Source of the DNA: Demequina sediminicola
GTDB lineage: Bacteria > Actinomycetota > Actinomycetes > Actinomycetales > Demequinaceae
Direction: 5' to 3'
Length of the DNA stretch: 64,000 nt
NCBI RefSeq assembly: GCF_000975055.1
Contig: NZ_BBRB01000001.1
Location: forward strand, 977,177 to 1,041,176
In this document: in pieces, positions 1 to 9,209 of the stretch
How the letters are laid out: every line of letters starts with the position of its first letter
Numbering within the stretch: position 1 is the first letter of the stretch
The notes under the pieces: model-generated
What the model was told of the DNA's origin: nothing
Database searches by the model: none
Seen by the model: the letters and a program-made list of their open reading frames with translations, nothing else
Made by a program: the position numbers and the translations under genes

Positions 1-269
1 ACCGCGACCGTTACGCTCGCATTTTTGGGACGGCCGATGCGGGTCCAGCCCGGGTGAGCATCGTCCGGGTTGGAGCGGATGAGGACGTGCGCCTGGCACG
101 GTTGCGGGAACGCGAGCCGGAGGGGCCGTGGCAGGAGTTTGCGGCGGCGCGAACGGTGGAGCTTCAGAGTTCGCTTGAAGCCTTGGACCTCGACGATGCG
201 GTGGTCGCCACCGACAACGCAGACCCGGCCGATGTCGCAGCTAAGGTGCTGGACGCGGCAGGGTGGTGA
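1..269 (+). CDS. C-terminal fragment of a P-loop kinase-like protein
   Basis: An open frame (codons starting at base 3) enters from the left edge and ends at TGA 267-269; the first in-window start-like codon (GTG 54) is not a convincing start because the frame is open upstream. The fragment is about 88 residues, begins RDRYARIFG and is rich in Arg/Glu with an RLARLRERE stretch like the lid region of small P-loop kinases. The Walker A part would lie outside the window, so the family is an inference. It converges on the racemase-family gene with 24 bp between the stops. Confidence 0.55.
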   Translation, partial: RDRYARIFGTADAGPARVSIVRVGADEDVRLARLREREPEGPWQEFAAARTVELQSSLEALDLDDAVVATDNADPADVAAKVLDAAGW

Positions 270-293
270 CGTAGCCCGCCGATGTGGCGCGTG

Positions 294-1031
294 CTAGTTG
301 AGGGCAAACCGGAGTGCGGCCTCCACATGCAGTGCCATGGAGTCGAAGTATGGCTCGTCGACGTCGTCTGCGGTCAACACCATCGGAATCTCGGTGCAGC
401 CGGAGATGACTCCCTGGGCGCCGCGCTCCTTAAGGGAGTCGTAGACGCCACGCACCCACGCGGGAGCGCCGTCGGGGACCACGCCGCGTGCGAGCGAACC
501 GTAGATGAGGTCGTGGACCTCGCCGAGCACGGGCTCCTCGGGGACGATGGTGGTGATGCCTCGGGCGGCCATGTGGTCGCGGTAGAACGGGTCGCGCATG
601 GTGTAACCGGTGCCCAGGAGCGCGACGGTGTCGAGGCCGGCGGCCAGGATTGCATCGGCGGTGGCGTCGAGCATGTGGATGACAGGGATGTCGATAGCGT
701 CGGCGACGGCGGGTGCGACCTTGTGCATGGTGTTCGCACAGATCAGGATGGCCTCCGCTCCCGCGTTTTGGAGTGCTCGGGCATCCTGGCCAAACGTCTG
801 ACCCAAACCTTCCCAGTCCCCGGCCGCTTGGGCATCGGCGATCTGTTGGAAGTTGTAACTGCGCACCACGAGGTCGGCTGCGCTGGAACCTCCGAGAGCC
901 GCGTTGACCCCTTCGTTGAGGAGGCGTTCGAACTCCAGCGAACTGTGCCATGTGATGCCGCCGAGCAGTCCCAGGCGGCGGGGTGAGGTGCGGCTTGCGG
1001 TGAGGGGGGTGCTGGAGTTCGGGGTAGTCAT
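294..1031 (-). CDS. aspartate/glutamate racemase family protein
   Basis: A 245-residue protein of the PLP-independent Asp/Glu racemase superfamily (also hydantoin racemases and maleate isomerases). The N-terminus carries LGLLGGITW; the two catalytic cysteines fall at about C98 in ILICANTMHK and C212 in ISGCTEIPM, as expected for the two-domain pseudo-symmetric fold. An upstream ATG at 1136 is rejected because that extension is only the translated palindromic repeat; ATG 1031 has a weak GAAAG before it. It is the last gene of the minus-strand operon and is separated from the MFS gene by repeat copy 1. A role in handling the amino-acid-like product of the upstream pathway is possible but unproven. 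Confidence 0.85.
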   Translation of the reverse strand: MTTPNSSTPLTASRTSPRRLGLLGGITWHSSLEFERLLNEGVNAALGGSSAADLVVRSYNFQQIADAQAAGDWEGLGQTFGQDARALQNAGAEAILICANTMHKVAPAVADAIDIPVIHMLDATADAILAAGLDTVALLGTGYTMRDPFYRDHMAARGITTIVPEEPVLGEVHDLIYGSLARGVVPDGAPAWVRGVYDSLKERGAQGVISGCTEIPMVLTADDVDEPYFDSMALHVEAALRFALN

Positions 1032-1081
1032 GCTTTCGATGCTAGGCCCGTGGTCGGACTCGTCACCAGAGCCACCTCCAC

Positions 1082-1141
1082 GCCAAGTGGCAGTTTTTCG
1101 CTGTCTAGAGGCCTCATAACAGCGAAATGGAGCCATTTGGC
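1082..1141. repeat. 60-bp dispersed palindromic repeat, copy 1
   Basis: The right arm (1120-1141) starts CAGCGAAATGGAGCC and ends ATTTGGC, matching the other copies exactly; the left arm (1082-1103) has about five substitutions, so this is the most decayed copy. The 16-bp centre contains TCTAGAGGCCTC. It starts 27 nt after the MFS stop codon and before the racemase start. Confidence 0.9.
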
Positions 1142-1167
1142 GAGGGATTGGCGTGTGGTGGGAGGCC

Positions 1168-2601
1168 TTAGGCGGGGTGGTGGGATTGCTCGAGCGGCAG
1201 TCCGGATTCCTCCGAGGCGTGGCGCGTGACAGCGCGAGCGAGCCACGGCGCCAATGCGGCCCCAGTGAGCGCCACCACTGCGATGGGCAGCATCGACCAC
1301 ATTAAGTTGACTGACTCGATTGCAAAGACGGCCGCCGTGACCGCAGCGCCCAAGAGCGCCCCCAGTTGCCGCTGCGTATTGAAAACACCAGAGGCACTGC
1401 CGGTCAGATGCGAGGGCACCGACACCATCGCAATCACCGACAGCGGGGACCACACAAATGAGTTGCCCAGCCCATAGAGCGCCATGACCAGCGCAATCGT
1501 GATGGCATCCGCCCCGGCGGCAATCGCTACCGTCACGCCGCACACCGACGCCGCCAACACCGCAGTGCCGCCGATGGCCACGCGACCCGCGCCCACACGG
1601 TTCACCAGCGCGCCCGCAAGGGGGGCCGATGCCGCCGCGAGTAGTCCCATAGGGATCAGCACATAAGACGACGGGCCAGGCGCCATGCCCAGATCGCTTT
1701 GGAGGTACAGCATCACGGGGATCAGCGTGGCCGTGACGGCAAACGCCGTGGTGGTCACGATGACCGCGGACAGCGTGAAGGGCCGCGTCCGGAACAGCGC
1801 CAGCGGCACCAGCACCTCGTCCTCGGGCCCGCTCTGATGGCGCAGGTACCAGAGCAGCCCCAGCACTCCGCCAGCGATCAAGATGGGTGCGGGAACCACA
1901 CCGCCAATCAGCCCCCATGCATGCGCAGGGCCCTCGTGAATGCCGACCACGATGGCGGCAATCGCCACCATCGAGACCACTACACCCGCGACCGGCACCT
2001 TTCTCGCCTGCTGCGGGAGGGTCGGTAGCCACCACCAGGCTGTCAGGAACGCCAGCGCCCCGATCGGGACGTTGATCAGGAAGATCCACTCCCACCCGAC
2101 GGTGTCGATGAGCAGTCCCCCCAGCATCGGCCCGCTGATGCTCGCGATGCCTCCCACGGTGCCCCACAGGCCCATCGCAATGGGAAGCTCTTTGCCCGCG
2201 AAGATGCGGGCGATGATAGCCATGGACTGCGGAGTCATGGCCGCGGCACCCAGACCCTGAAGGACACGCGCCACCACCAGGAACTCGTAGGACGGTGCAA
2301 AACCTGCCAGAGCCGAGGCGATCACAAAGACGGCGAGTCCCACCAGGTAAAGGCGGCGCGGACCAAAGCGGTCCCCGAGGCGTCCCGTCACGAGCAGCGG
2401 CACCGCATAGGCAAAGAGATATGCGCTGGTGATCCACAGGGTCTGGGCCGCATCGATGGAGAAGGCGTCCATGAACGTGGGTGTCGCCACGGAGATGATG
2501 GTGCCGTCAACGAGCAGCAGGAAGAACCCCGCGCACAGTGTTGCCAGGGTGTGCCAGCGGCGCGGGTAGGTGCCCCGGGCTTCCTGGGGGGTGGTGCTCA
2601 T
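1168..2601 (-). CDS. DHA2-type MFS multidrug/solute exporter
   Basis: A 477-residue polytopic membrane protein of the EmrB/QacA-like 14-helix MFS group. The MFS signature GRLGDRFGPRR is seen after helix 2 (about residues 70-80) and a helix-rich pattern runs to residue 450. An ATG at 2622 overlaps the upstream MFS stop as ATGA, but ATG 2601 has a good ribosome site (AAGAGGT, 7 nt away), so I prefer 2601. It probably exports substrate, intermediate or toxic by-product of the catabolic operon; substrate cannot be read from sequence. Confidence 0.85.
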   Translation of the reverse strand: MSTTPQEARGTYPRRWHTLATLCAGFFLLLVDGTIISVATPTFMDAFSIDAAQTLWITSAYLFAYAVPLLVTGRLGDRFGPRRLYLVGLAVFVIASALAGFAPSYEFLVVARVLQGLGAAAMTPQSMAIIARIFAGKELPIAMGLWGTVGGIASISGPMLGGLLIDTVGWEWIFLINVPIGALAFLTAWWWLPTLPQQARKVPVAGVVVSMVAIAAIVVGIHEGPAHAWGLIGGVVPAPILIAGGVLGLLWYLRHQSGPEDEVLVPLALFRTRPFTLSAVIVTTTAFAVTATLIPVMLYLQSDLGMAPGPSSYVLIPMGLLAAASAPLAGALVNRVGAGRVAIGGTAVLAASVCGVTVAIAAGADAITIALVMALYGLGNSFVWSPLSVIAMVSVPSHLTGSASGVFNTQRQLGALLGAAVTAAVFAIESVNLMWSMLPIAVVALTGAALAPWLARAVTRHASEESGLPLEQSHHPA

Positions 2602-2618
2602 GGTCTGACCTCTTACTG

Positions 2619-4001
2619 TCATGAGGCGGTGGCGGGAGTGCGCACGGCCTCAGGAATGGTGGTGTCGACGGGGGCTTCCGGTGCGGCGATAGGAGGCTCG
2701 CTTCGGCGCCGTGCGACAGGGATAAAGAGCAGCGCGGCGACAATCAGCACGGCAGCGATGGATGCCAAGGCCCACCAGACAGTGGCCTGGTCGTACAAAG
2801 CAAAGACGGCAAGCGGGCCGATGACCGCGCCTACGTCGCCTGCGGTCCGCGTCACTCCCACGGCGGTTCCGGTGAGGTGGCGGGGGACACGATCAGCGGT
2901 GACGACGCCGGGCACCATGCCCGCGATTGCAGAGGACACGCTGTAGGCGGCGACGAGGGCGGCAAAGGCCCAGGCCTCGTCGGCGAGGGGGAAGATCATC
3001 ACGGTTGCGGCGGTCATGATGGTCGCCGGGAGGAAGACGCTCAGGCGTGCACCGCGGTTGACGGCGCGACTAATGGGGGCGAGGGCCGCGATGGACAGGG
3101 CGGTGCCGAGGGCGAGCATTCCGCCCAGTGCGGTGGGGCTCACCTCCGCGACGGTGTACGCGAGGGTCGGAATGAGTCCCTGCTCACCTGCGAAGCGGGC
3201 ATAGAAGGCAGAGAATGAGACGAATGCAAGCACGGTGATCAGCCATGCCACGGAAGTGGTGGTGCCTGATGCTTTGCGCATCGGCTTGCTCGGCGTTGTG
3301 CGTGAGGGCTTGCTTGAGGCAGCGAGCGGCGCGACGTCAGCCTCCGCGGGCATCTCCGAGGGTGCCCCCGAACGCGCCTCGACGGGCGTGACCGCGTCAC
3401 GCTGGGGTGAGCGAGCATCGGCCGCTTCCCAGTAGTGCCGAGCGGGACTGATCTGGTCCCACACGATGACCGCGATCACGGGAATGATCACGGCGAGGAA
3501 CACCCAACGCAGTCCCCAGGTATCCGCGACCCAACCACCCAGGAGCGACCCAATGGCACCAGCGGAGAGCTGCACCACGGTCGCGGTGGCCATCACCGAG
3601 CCGCGCTTGTCTGCAGGGGCACCCGCGATCAGCACAGCGAAGGCAATGGTGATGGTGGCGCCGGCAAACAGTCCGGCAATGAGCCGCGCGGCGACCAACT
3701 GCGTGGGAGTAGCCACCAGTGCGGTGAGCGCAGTGGCCACAATCAGTCCAGTGACGCACACATAGAGGTAGGGGCGGGGACGCCACCAACGCATCAGGAT
3801 GCCGGCAGGAATGCCCATGATCGCGCGACCAAGAGCGAATGCCGCGAGTGCGGGACCGAGCAGCGCAACGCTGGTCCCGAACTCGCTGGCATAGAGGGGG
3901 AGGATCGGCGCGAGCGCGCCCCACGTGATCTGGCTGGCGCCGATGAGAGCGCTGAGAAGCAGAGCTTGGACCGTGAGGCTAGACGCTCGCGCCGACGTCA
4001 T
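2619..4001 (-). CDS. MFS transporter
   Basis: A 460-residue 12-helix MFS protein. It starts at ATG 4001 inside an ATGA overlap with the NtaA-like gene, so translation is likely coupled. Between the two six-helix halves (about residues 195-255) lies a long polar cytoplasmic loop rich in Pro, Ser and Lys. It belongs to the same transcript as the monooxygenases and is more likely an importer or exporter of a pathway compound than a housekeeping carrier. Two successive MFS genes in one operon suggest different directions or compounds. Confidence 0.85.
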   Translation of the reverse strand: MTSARASSLTVQALLLSALIGASQITWGALAPILPLYASEFGTSVALLGPALAAFALGRAIMGIPAGILMRWWRPRPYLYVCVTGLIVATALTALVATPTQLVAARLIAGLFAGATITIAFAVLIAGAPADKRGSVMATATVVQLSAGAIGSLLGGWVADTWGLRWVFLAVIIPVIAVIVWDQISPARHYWEAADARSPQRDAVTPVEARSGAPSEMPAEADVAPLAASSKPSRTTPSKPMRKASGTTTSVAWLITVLAFVSFSAFYARFAGEQGLIPTLAYTVAEVSPTALGGMLALGTALSIAALAPISRAVNRGARLSVFLPATIMTAATVMIFPLADEAWAFAALVAAYSVSSAIAGMVPGVVTADRVPRHLTGTAVGVTRTAGDVGAVIGPLAVFALYDQATVWWALASIAAVLIVAALLFIPVARRRSEPPIAAPEAPVDTTIPEAVRTPATAS

Positions 4002-5335
4002 GAGCGCAGGCTTTCGCGCAACGTGCTGTTCTCCTGCTGCGGTGCCAAGAGGCCGCGGCGACGCAGTTCGGGGGTCAAGAGTTCAGCAATGTCGGCGTAG
4101 CCGCCGGGCATCGACAGTGGCGACGAGAACATGAATCCGCCGCGACTTCCGGTGGCTTCAAAGTTCTCCTCCAGCGAGTCCGCCACGGATTCTGCGGTGC
4201 CGCAGAGCACGTGGTCGAAGTGGGTGGCGTGACGCCATCCGCGCTCAAAGAACTCGTCGCGTGAGATGCCGTGGTCCGGGCCAAACTCCTCGATGAGGGA
4301 TCCCACGAGGCCGCCGGGGCTGGCCTGCTGTGCGCGGATCAACTCGCCAAGCTCCCCCAGCACGATGGTGTCGGGCAGGTCTGAGAAGTCGTAGCCGGAA
4401 TTGTGCGACAGGTACGCACCTACCGCCTCCTCATCCCAGAACTCGAGCGTCTCTGCCAACCGTGCACGCGCCTCGTCGTCCGAGCGGCCGACGACGGCCT
4501 GCGTGGACCACAGGATGCCCACATCGGCCGGGTTGCGACCTTCCTCCACCAGCGCCGCGTCCAACTGCTCACGGTGACGCTGTTGTGACGCGACGCTTGA
4601 GCCGGCACCAAAGACCAGATCGGCAAACTTTGCCGATGCTGCAATACCTCGCGGGGAGTTGCCGGCCTGGATGAGCACGGGCCGGCCCTGAGGGCTCGGC
4701 ACGCTGGAAAGCGGGCCCTTGACCTTGAAGAATTCGCCATCATGATTGATGGGGTGGACCTTGGCTGGGTCTGCAAAACGGCCCGTCTCGCGGTCCGTGA
4801 TGATGGCATCGGGCTCAACCGAATCCCACAGCGCCTGGCACACCTCGACGAACTCCTCCATCCGCTCGTAGCGCTTGGCGTGCTCCATGAGTTGGTCGAA
4901 GCCGTAATTGTTGGCGTCTGCACTGCGCGACGAGGCCACCACGTTGAAGGCCAACCGGCCGCTAGTGACGTGATCGAGCGAGTTCAACAGCCGCGCCACA
5001 TAGAACGGGTGCATGAAGGTCGACGAATACGTCAGCCCAAAGCCGATGTTCTTGGTGACGGCAGCCATGGAAGCAATGAATGGACTCATGTCCTGGCGAG
5101 GCCACTGGATGCCCCACTCCACAGCGGAATCGATGGATCCGCGCCAGGTGTCGGGGATTCCCGAACCATCACCAAAGAACAGCAGGTCGATGCCGGCCCG
5201 TTCCGCAGTCATGGCGAGCTCCTGGAAAACGCGGACATCGGGGAACGATGTTCCGGCCCAGGAGCCGGGGCGTGCCCACCGGCCCTCGGTGTGGCTGAAG
5301 GACAGGTCAAATGCGAGGTGCATGCTGCCGCTCAT
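3998..5335 (-). CDS. NtaA/SnaA/DszA-family FMN-dependent monooxygenase
   Basis: A 445-residue luciferase-like TIM-barrel enzyme that uses reduced FMN from a partner reductase. Features of the NtaA/SnaA/DszA/SoxA branch include the N-terminal LAFDLSFSHTEGRW region, FNVVASSRSADANNYG (about 132-147), and HDGEFFKVKGPLS followed by RPVLIQAGNSPRG. ATG 5335 overlaps the RutB-like stop as ATGA; the 12-residue upstream extension is rejected. Its presence beside a second, RutA-like monooxygenase suggests two oxidation steps on one substrate or two related substrates. Substrate is not determinable here. Confidence 0.88.
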   Translation of the reverse strand: MSGSMHLAFDLSFSHTEGRWARPGSWAGTSFPDVRVFQELAMTAERAGIDLLFFGDGSGIPDTWRGSIDSAVEWGIQWPRQDMSPFIASMAAVTKNIGFGLTYSSTFMHPFYVARLLNSLDHVTSGRLAFNVVASSRSADANNYGFDQLMEHAKRYERMEEFVEVCQALWDSVEPDAIITDRETGRFADPAKVHPINHDGEFFKVKGPLSSVPSPQGRPVLIQAGNSPRGIAASAKFADLVFGAGSSVASQQRHREQLDAALVEEGRNPADVGILWSTQAVVGRSDDEARARLAETLEFWDEEAVGAYLSHNSGYDFSDLPDTIVLGELGELIRAQQASPGGLVGSLIEEFGPDHGISRDEFFERGWRHATHFDHVLCGTAESVADSLEENFEATGSRGGFMFSSPLSMPGGYADIAELLTPELRRRGLLAPQQENSTLRESLRS

Positions 5336-6021
5336 GACGCCACCTTCCATTCTGTGGCAGCACTGCGCCACAACTGTGCGATGTCCGCCGAGGTGGCAAT
5401 CACTGCAGCGTTGTAGCTCAACTGCTTGAGCGCCGCCTCGTGCACGTCGCTCTCATAGGCGGCGGTGGCATCGGAAGAGACGATCACGGGAAAGTCCCGC
5501 TGGCATGCGTCGAACGCCGTGGTAGCCACGCAGCACTCTGTGGTGAGGCCCGCCATGACAAGCCACGTGACACCAAGGTCGCGCAGCACGGTCTCGAGGT
5601 CAGTGCCTTGGAATCCCGAATAGCGAGGCTTCACAACCACGGGTTCACCAGCCCGTGGCGACACCTGGAACCACTCGGCCCCAGGTGTCCCCACGACGCA
5701 TGGATAGTCTGCGCCCACAGGAGCGTCGAATGCTTGGCCGGCAATCCAGTTCGATGCACGCCATGGCACGTCAGGATCCGAACCTAGCTCCACCCACACC
5801 ACAGGGATGTTGAGCGCACGAGCCTCGGCGACCAACTCCTCCGTACGGGTGATCGCGTCGGCTACGGCACTACCCTGAGCATCGTCCAGGCCAAAGGCAG
5901 TCAAGAACTGCGGGTCTGCGAAGGAACGCTGAACGTCGATCACGACGAGCGCGCCCCGGTGTTCGGATCCCAACAATTGGGCTACTGCTGGGGAATCCGA
6001 AAGGTCTGTCGTGACTGTCAT
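5332..6021 (-). CDS. RutB-like isochorismatase-family amidohydrolase
   Basis: A 229-residue cysteine hydrolase of the isochorismatase fold. The catalytic triad can be placed at Asp29 (VVIDVQRSF), Lys131 in KPRYSGF, and Cys164 in LTTECCVATTAFDA. The KPRYSGF segment is the same as in E. coli RutB, which cleaves the ring-opened ureidoacrylate produced by RutA. It overlaps the RutA-like gene by ATGA, exactly the RutA-RutB order. Other isochorismatase-fold amidases are possible, but context favours RutB chemistry. Confidence 0.88.
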   Translation of the reverse strand: MTVTTDLSDSPAVAQLLGSEHRGALVVIDVQRSFADPQFLTAFGLDDAQGSAVADAITRTEELVAEARALNIPVVWVELGSDPDVPWRASNWIAGQAFDAPVGADYPCVVGTPGAEWFQVSPRAGEPVVVKPRYSGFQGTDLETVLRDLGVTWLVMAGLTTECCVATTAFDACQRDFPVIVSSDATAAYESDVHEAALKQLSYNAAVIATSADIAQLWRSAATEWKVAS

Positions 6022-7076
6022 GCCGACACGTCCTGATTCTTCAGCAGCGGTAGCGCCTCAGCACCAAAGATCGGCAACTCACGCTCGTAGTCGGGGAAGA
6101 TCAGCATGAGACCGTCGAGCTCGGCGGTCTCCACCAACGCGTCAATCTTCTCCACCACGGTGTCGCGAGAACCGGCAACAAACGGTGTCTGGAAAGCGGC
6201 CTGACCCTTCGCATCCTGCGTCCAGTTCAACGCACGGTCGCGCGGCATGCCCCAGGACATCGCCATATTGGTCAACGCCTCTCGGTCCACGCCCTCGCCG
6301 TACGCTTCCGCACGCTGCTCAGCAATGGCATCGGTCTCATCCATCACGACGGTGAGCATCGCGTAGGTCTTGCACTCACGGTCATTCGCCGCTGCACGCT
6401 CGTGGACGTCGCGCGACAAGTCCCGCAGATCCTCGAGTGTGTCTCCTGAGAGGAAGGCGCCGTCGCAGTGCTTGGCCTGGAATGCGCGGCCCGGCTCCGA
6501 ACGACCCGCACTGATCAACGTGGGTGCCGAGGTGGGCTGTGGCCGTGACTCGCAGTCGTCGAGAGAGAAGAACTCCCCGTCCATGTCCACGCGACCATCG
6601 GCCCACAGGAGCTTGATGGCGGTGATCCACTCGTCCACCATGCGGTAACGCTCATCCTTGGTCATCTCGGCATCCCACATGCCCATCTGCTCGAACTCTG
6701 CCGCATACGAGCCGGACACGATGTTCATGCCCACACGGCCCGGGGCGATGTGCTCCAAGGTGGTGAACATCTTGGCTGCGATGGCAGGGTTCTGAAGGTT
6801 GGCGTGAACCGTCGCCCAGATGTTGATGGACGAGGTCGCTTCAGCAATGCCAGCCATCATGGTGATGGACTCCAGGGTGCGGCCCCAGTGGTCCGTGGTG
6901 CCGCCAAAGCCGCGCCACTTCGCCATCGCCATGGCAAAGTCCATGCCGCAGTCCTCCGCCAGTGTGGCGATGTTCTTGTTTTCTTCATACGTTGCCTGCG
7001 GATGCGGCGCCGTGTCGGAAATCAACCAGCCACCGTTGCCGATGGGGAGGAAGACTCCGTATTCCTTGGAACTCAT
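6018..7076 (-). CDS. RutA-like pyrimidine oxygenase (FMN-dependent)
   Basis: A 352-residue luciferase-like flavoenzyme closely resembling RutA, which opens the uracil ring with FMN and O2. Recognisable RutA blocks are GVFLPIGNGGWLIS (7-20), MAKWRGFGGTTDHWG (51-65), LESITMMAG, and a DGEFFSLDDC segment followed by QPTSAPTLISAGRS. The start ATG 7076 has an excellent ribosome site (AAGGAGA). It is about the family length. Lack of RutC, D and E neighbours and the presence of a THI5-like binding protein make uracil itself only one option; another pyrimidine-type ring is equally possible. Confidence 0.88.
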   Translation of the reverse strand: MSSKEYGVFLPIGNGGWLISDTAPHPQATYEENKNIATLAEDCGMDFAMAMAKWRGFGGTTDHWGRTLESITMMAGIAEATSSINIWATVHANLQNPAIAAKMFTTLEHIAPGRVGMNIVSGSYAAEFEQMGMWDAEMTKDERYRMVDEWITAIKLLWADGRVDMDGEFFSLDDCESRPQPTSAPTLISAGRSEPGRAFQAKHCDGAFLSGDTLEDLRDLSRDVHERAAANDRECKTYAMLTVVMDETDAIAEQRAEAYGEGVDREALTNMAMSWGMPRDRALNWTQDAKGQAAFQTPFVAGSRDTVVEKIDALVETAELDGLMLIFPDYERELPIFGAEALPLLKNQDVSA

Positions 7077-7114
7077 GGTGCTCTCCTTTTACTTCTGGGG
7101 TGGGGCGGGGACGC

Positions 7115-8236
7115 TTAGGAGGTGGCGGGCCAGAGCAGGTCGGTGCCGTCGTAGATTGCTTCGTTGAAGGAATCGTCGAACAGTGCCTGCGCGCCGTCTT
7201 CGCCGAGGTCAGCGGAGACCAGTTCGTACTCGGTCAGGAAGGCGTAGATCGAGGAGATGAGCTCGGGGTCCACGTGTCCAAGTGCGGTAGCGGTGTCGTG
7301 AGATTCGGTGACGACGTCAACCTCGGTGTTCCAGACAGCCAGGTTGTGGTCCTCGTCATAGCCGGGGCCGGACGCGGCGGAGGCATAGCCCACGCACTCT
7401 TCGCCGTTGGCGACGCAGTAGTCATATCCGTGGAGCACTGCGCGCAGGAAGTCTTCAACGACAGTGGGGTTCTCGGCAGCAAACTCAGGGTTCACGGCCG
7501 TCACGCCCATCGAGGAAGGCACGTCATAGTCGTAGGGACGCCAGACGGTGACGTCCTCGCCACTGGCAGCGAGCAGGTTGGGCTCGTTCGAGATAAAGCC
7601 GGTGAGGGAATCCACCTGGCCGCGAGGGAGGATCGATGGGTCGTAGCCCACCGTCACCTGCTCGATGGCGTCAATGTCCACGCCTGCGTTCGACAGCATC
7701 GCTGCAACAGTCGTGGGGAGCGAGCCCTTCTGGCCAAGGATCGTGCCCTCAAGTTCGGTGAGGCCGGTGACATCCGTGGGCGTCATCAAGATGTCGAGGC
7801 CCACATCGGAGAACACGGAGACACCCATGATGTCGATGTCGTTCTCCGACGCAAGGATGACGTTCTGCACGTCCATGCTGGTGAACTGGATGGTGTTGGC
7901 AGCCAGCAACTGAGTGTTCTGTGCGGTGTCGCCGGTGCCGGGCTGGATGGTGACGTCGAGGCAGAGGTCGTCGAAGTAGCCGAGCTCGTCAGCGGCCACC
8001 ACGTTCAGGATGCCCACCGATGCTTGGTAGTAGTAGCCGGTGGCAAAGGTGATCTCTCCCACGGCCTTGTTGGTTTCGCAGCGCTCGTCCGAGAACTCGG
8101 CAGACGCGGCAGCTGCGGTAGTTGCTGGAGAGGCGCTCGCGGTGGTTTCGGCTGCCTCGTCACTGTCGGCAGAACAGCCGGAAATGATGAGTGCGGCCGA
8201 GGCTGCGAGAGCGATGGAGGGTAGGCGGTAGTGCAT
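7115..8236 (-). CDS. ABC importer substrate-binding lipoprotein, NMT1/THI5-like
   Basis: A 373-residue lipoprotein with a lipobox (LIISGC, Cys21) and an acidic Ser/Thr/Ala linker. The mature part follows the NMT1/THI5/ThiY fold: TGYYYQASVGILNVVAADELGYF near the start, then VGYDPSILPRGQVDSLTGF and SNEPNLL. ThiY and THI5 relatives bind formylaminopyrimidine or HMP-type compounds, which fits the RutA-like enzyme next door. The start ATG 8236 has AAGGAGT. A short tandem repeat separates it from the permease stop. Confidence 0.85.
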   Translation of the reverse strand: MHYRLPSIALAASAALIISGCSADSDEAAETTASASPATTAAAASAEFSDERCETNKAVGEITFATGYYYQASVGILNVVAADELGYFDDLCLDVTIQPGTGDTAQNTQLLAANTIQFTSMDVQNVILASENDIDIMGVSVFSDVGLDILMTPTDVTGLTELEGTILGQKGSLPTTVAAMLSNAGVDIDAIEQVTVGYDPSILPRGQVDSLTGFISNEPNLLAASGEDVTVWRPYDYDVPSSMGVTAVNPEFAAENPTVVEDFLRAVLHGYDYCVANGEECVGYASAASGPGYDEDHNLAVWNTEVDVVTESHDTATALGHVDPELISSIYAFLTEYELVSADLGEDGAQALFDDSFNEAIYDGTDLLWPATS

Positions 8237-8277
8237 GGTGTACTCCTTGGGGGCAATTGCGGGCGGCGCCGCGGGGT

Positions 8278-8311
8278 GTGGTGGTGCAGGTGGTGGTGCA
8301 GGTGGTGGTGC
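8278..8311. repeat. 12-bp tandem repeat, about 2.8 copies
   Basis: Unit GTGGTGGTGCAG at 8278-8289 and 8290-8301, with a partial third unit to 8311. It begins about 10 nt 3' of the permease stop codon (the genes run on the minus strand) and lies ahead of the binding-protein gene. Confidence 0.9.
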
Positions 8312-8320
8312 GTGTGTGGA

Positions 8321-9196
8321 TTACGACTGAACCTGGCGGGACTCGTGCCAGTGCAGGACGCGTCGCTCCACAGCAGTGACGATGAAGAGCAGGCCGGCGC
8401 CCATGAGGGCAAGGAACACAATCGACGCGTAGATCACGGACAACTGGTTGTTCGAAGAAGCCAAGCTGATGGCGGTTCCCAATCCCTCGGCGGCGCCAGG
8501 GGCGTTCAATTCGGCCACGACTGCACCGATGATCGACAGCGGGAAGACCACCCGTAGCGCCGTGAACATGTAGGGCAGCGAGCTGGGGATGCGCAGGTGC
8601 CACAGGGTTTCAAACCGTGAAGCTTTGAGAGTGCGGAACACATGCAGCGCTGCCGGGTCCACTGACAGCAGGCCGGTGGAGACGCTGATGAGGATAGGGA
8701 AGAAGCAGATCAGTGCAGTCACGATCAGCTTGGGTTCCGAGCCAAACCCGAACGCCACTACCAGGGCCGGCGCCAACGCCACCAACGGCGTCACGTTCAG
8801 CACCACGGCGTAGGGCATGATCGCGCGACGTGCCATCGGGATCTCGCTGATCAGGATGGCAAGGAGGAACGATGCGACGAAAGCGATCGCGAGGCCTATG
8901 AGAGACACCTGCAGCGTGACCCAGGCATTCGACACGTAGTACTGCCAGTCGTTGACGATTGACTCGCCGATGGCGGACAGCGGTGGCAGCAGATACGGCT
9001 TGGAATCAGCGGTCCAGCGCCACAGTGTGGCGAAGATGACGAGCAAGACCGTCGCGGGCAACCAAAAACTGGGGCGCAGGACTGACTTAACGGCAGCCAC
9101 TGGACCGGTGGAGCGTGAACTTGAGGAACTGGTGCTTTTCTTGGACGTGCCAACGGCGTTCTTCATGCGGGAAACGGCACTGTCAATAGCGGTCAC
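8321..9196 (-). CDS. ABC importer permease, SsuC/ThiX type
   Basis: A 291-residue inner-membrane permease with the BPD-type coupling loop near its C-terminal third (EAL-like segment ASRFETLWHLRIPSSLPYM). The GTG at 9196 is chosen because GAGGGAGA lies just ahead of it, between the ATPase stop (9210) and this codon; a longer frame from 9235 would overlap the ATPase. The N-terminal 45 residues are Ser/Thr-rich and cytoplasmic. Partner of the binding protein and the ATPase on either side. Confidence 0.86.
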   Translation of the reverse strand: MTAIDSAVSRMKNAVGTSKKSTSSSSSRSTGPVAAVKSVLRPSFWLPATVLLVIFATLWRWTADSKPYLLPPLSAIGESIVNDWQYYVSNAWVTLQVSLIGLAIAFVASFLLAILISEIPMARRAIMPYAVVLNVTPLVALAPALVVAFGFGSEPKLIVTALICFFPILISVSTGLLSVDPAALHVFRTLKASRFETLWHLRIPSSLPYMFTALRVVFPLSIIGAVVAELNAPGAAEGLGTAISLASSNNQLSVIYASIVFLALMGAGLLFIVTAVERRVLHWHESRQVQS

Positions 9197-9209
9197 GTTG
9201 TTCTCCCTC

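Noticed and set aside
1032..1136. N-terminal extension of the racemase-family protein (MAPFRCYE...)
   Set aside because: The extension is translated repeat copy 1; similar peptides appear at other copies in unrelated frames.
1082..1141. Repeat copies as plain rho-independent terminators
   Set aside because: Purine-rich flanks with no T-tract on either strand, and copy 3 comes after a separate hairpin; a weaker termination role remains possible.
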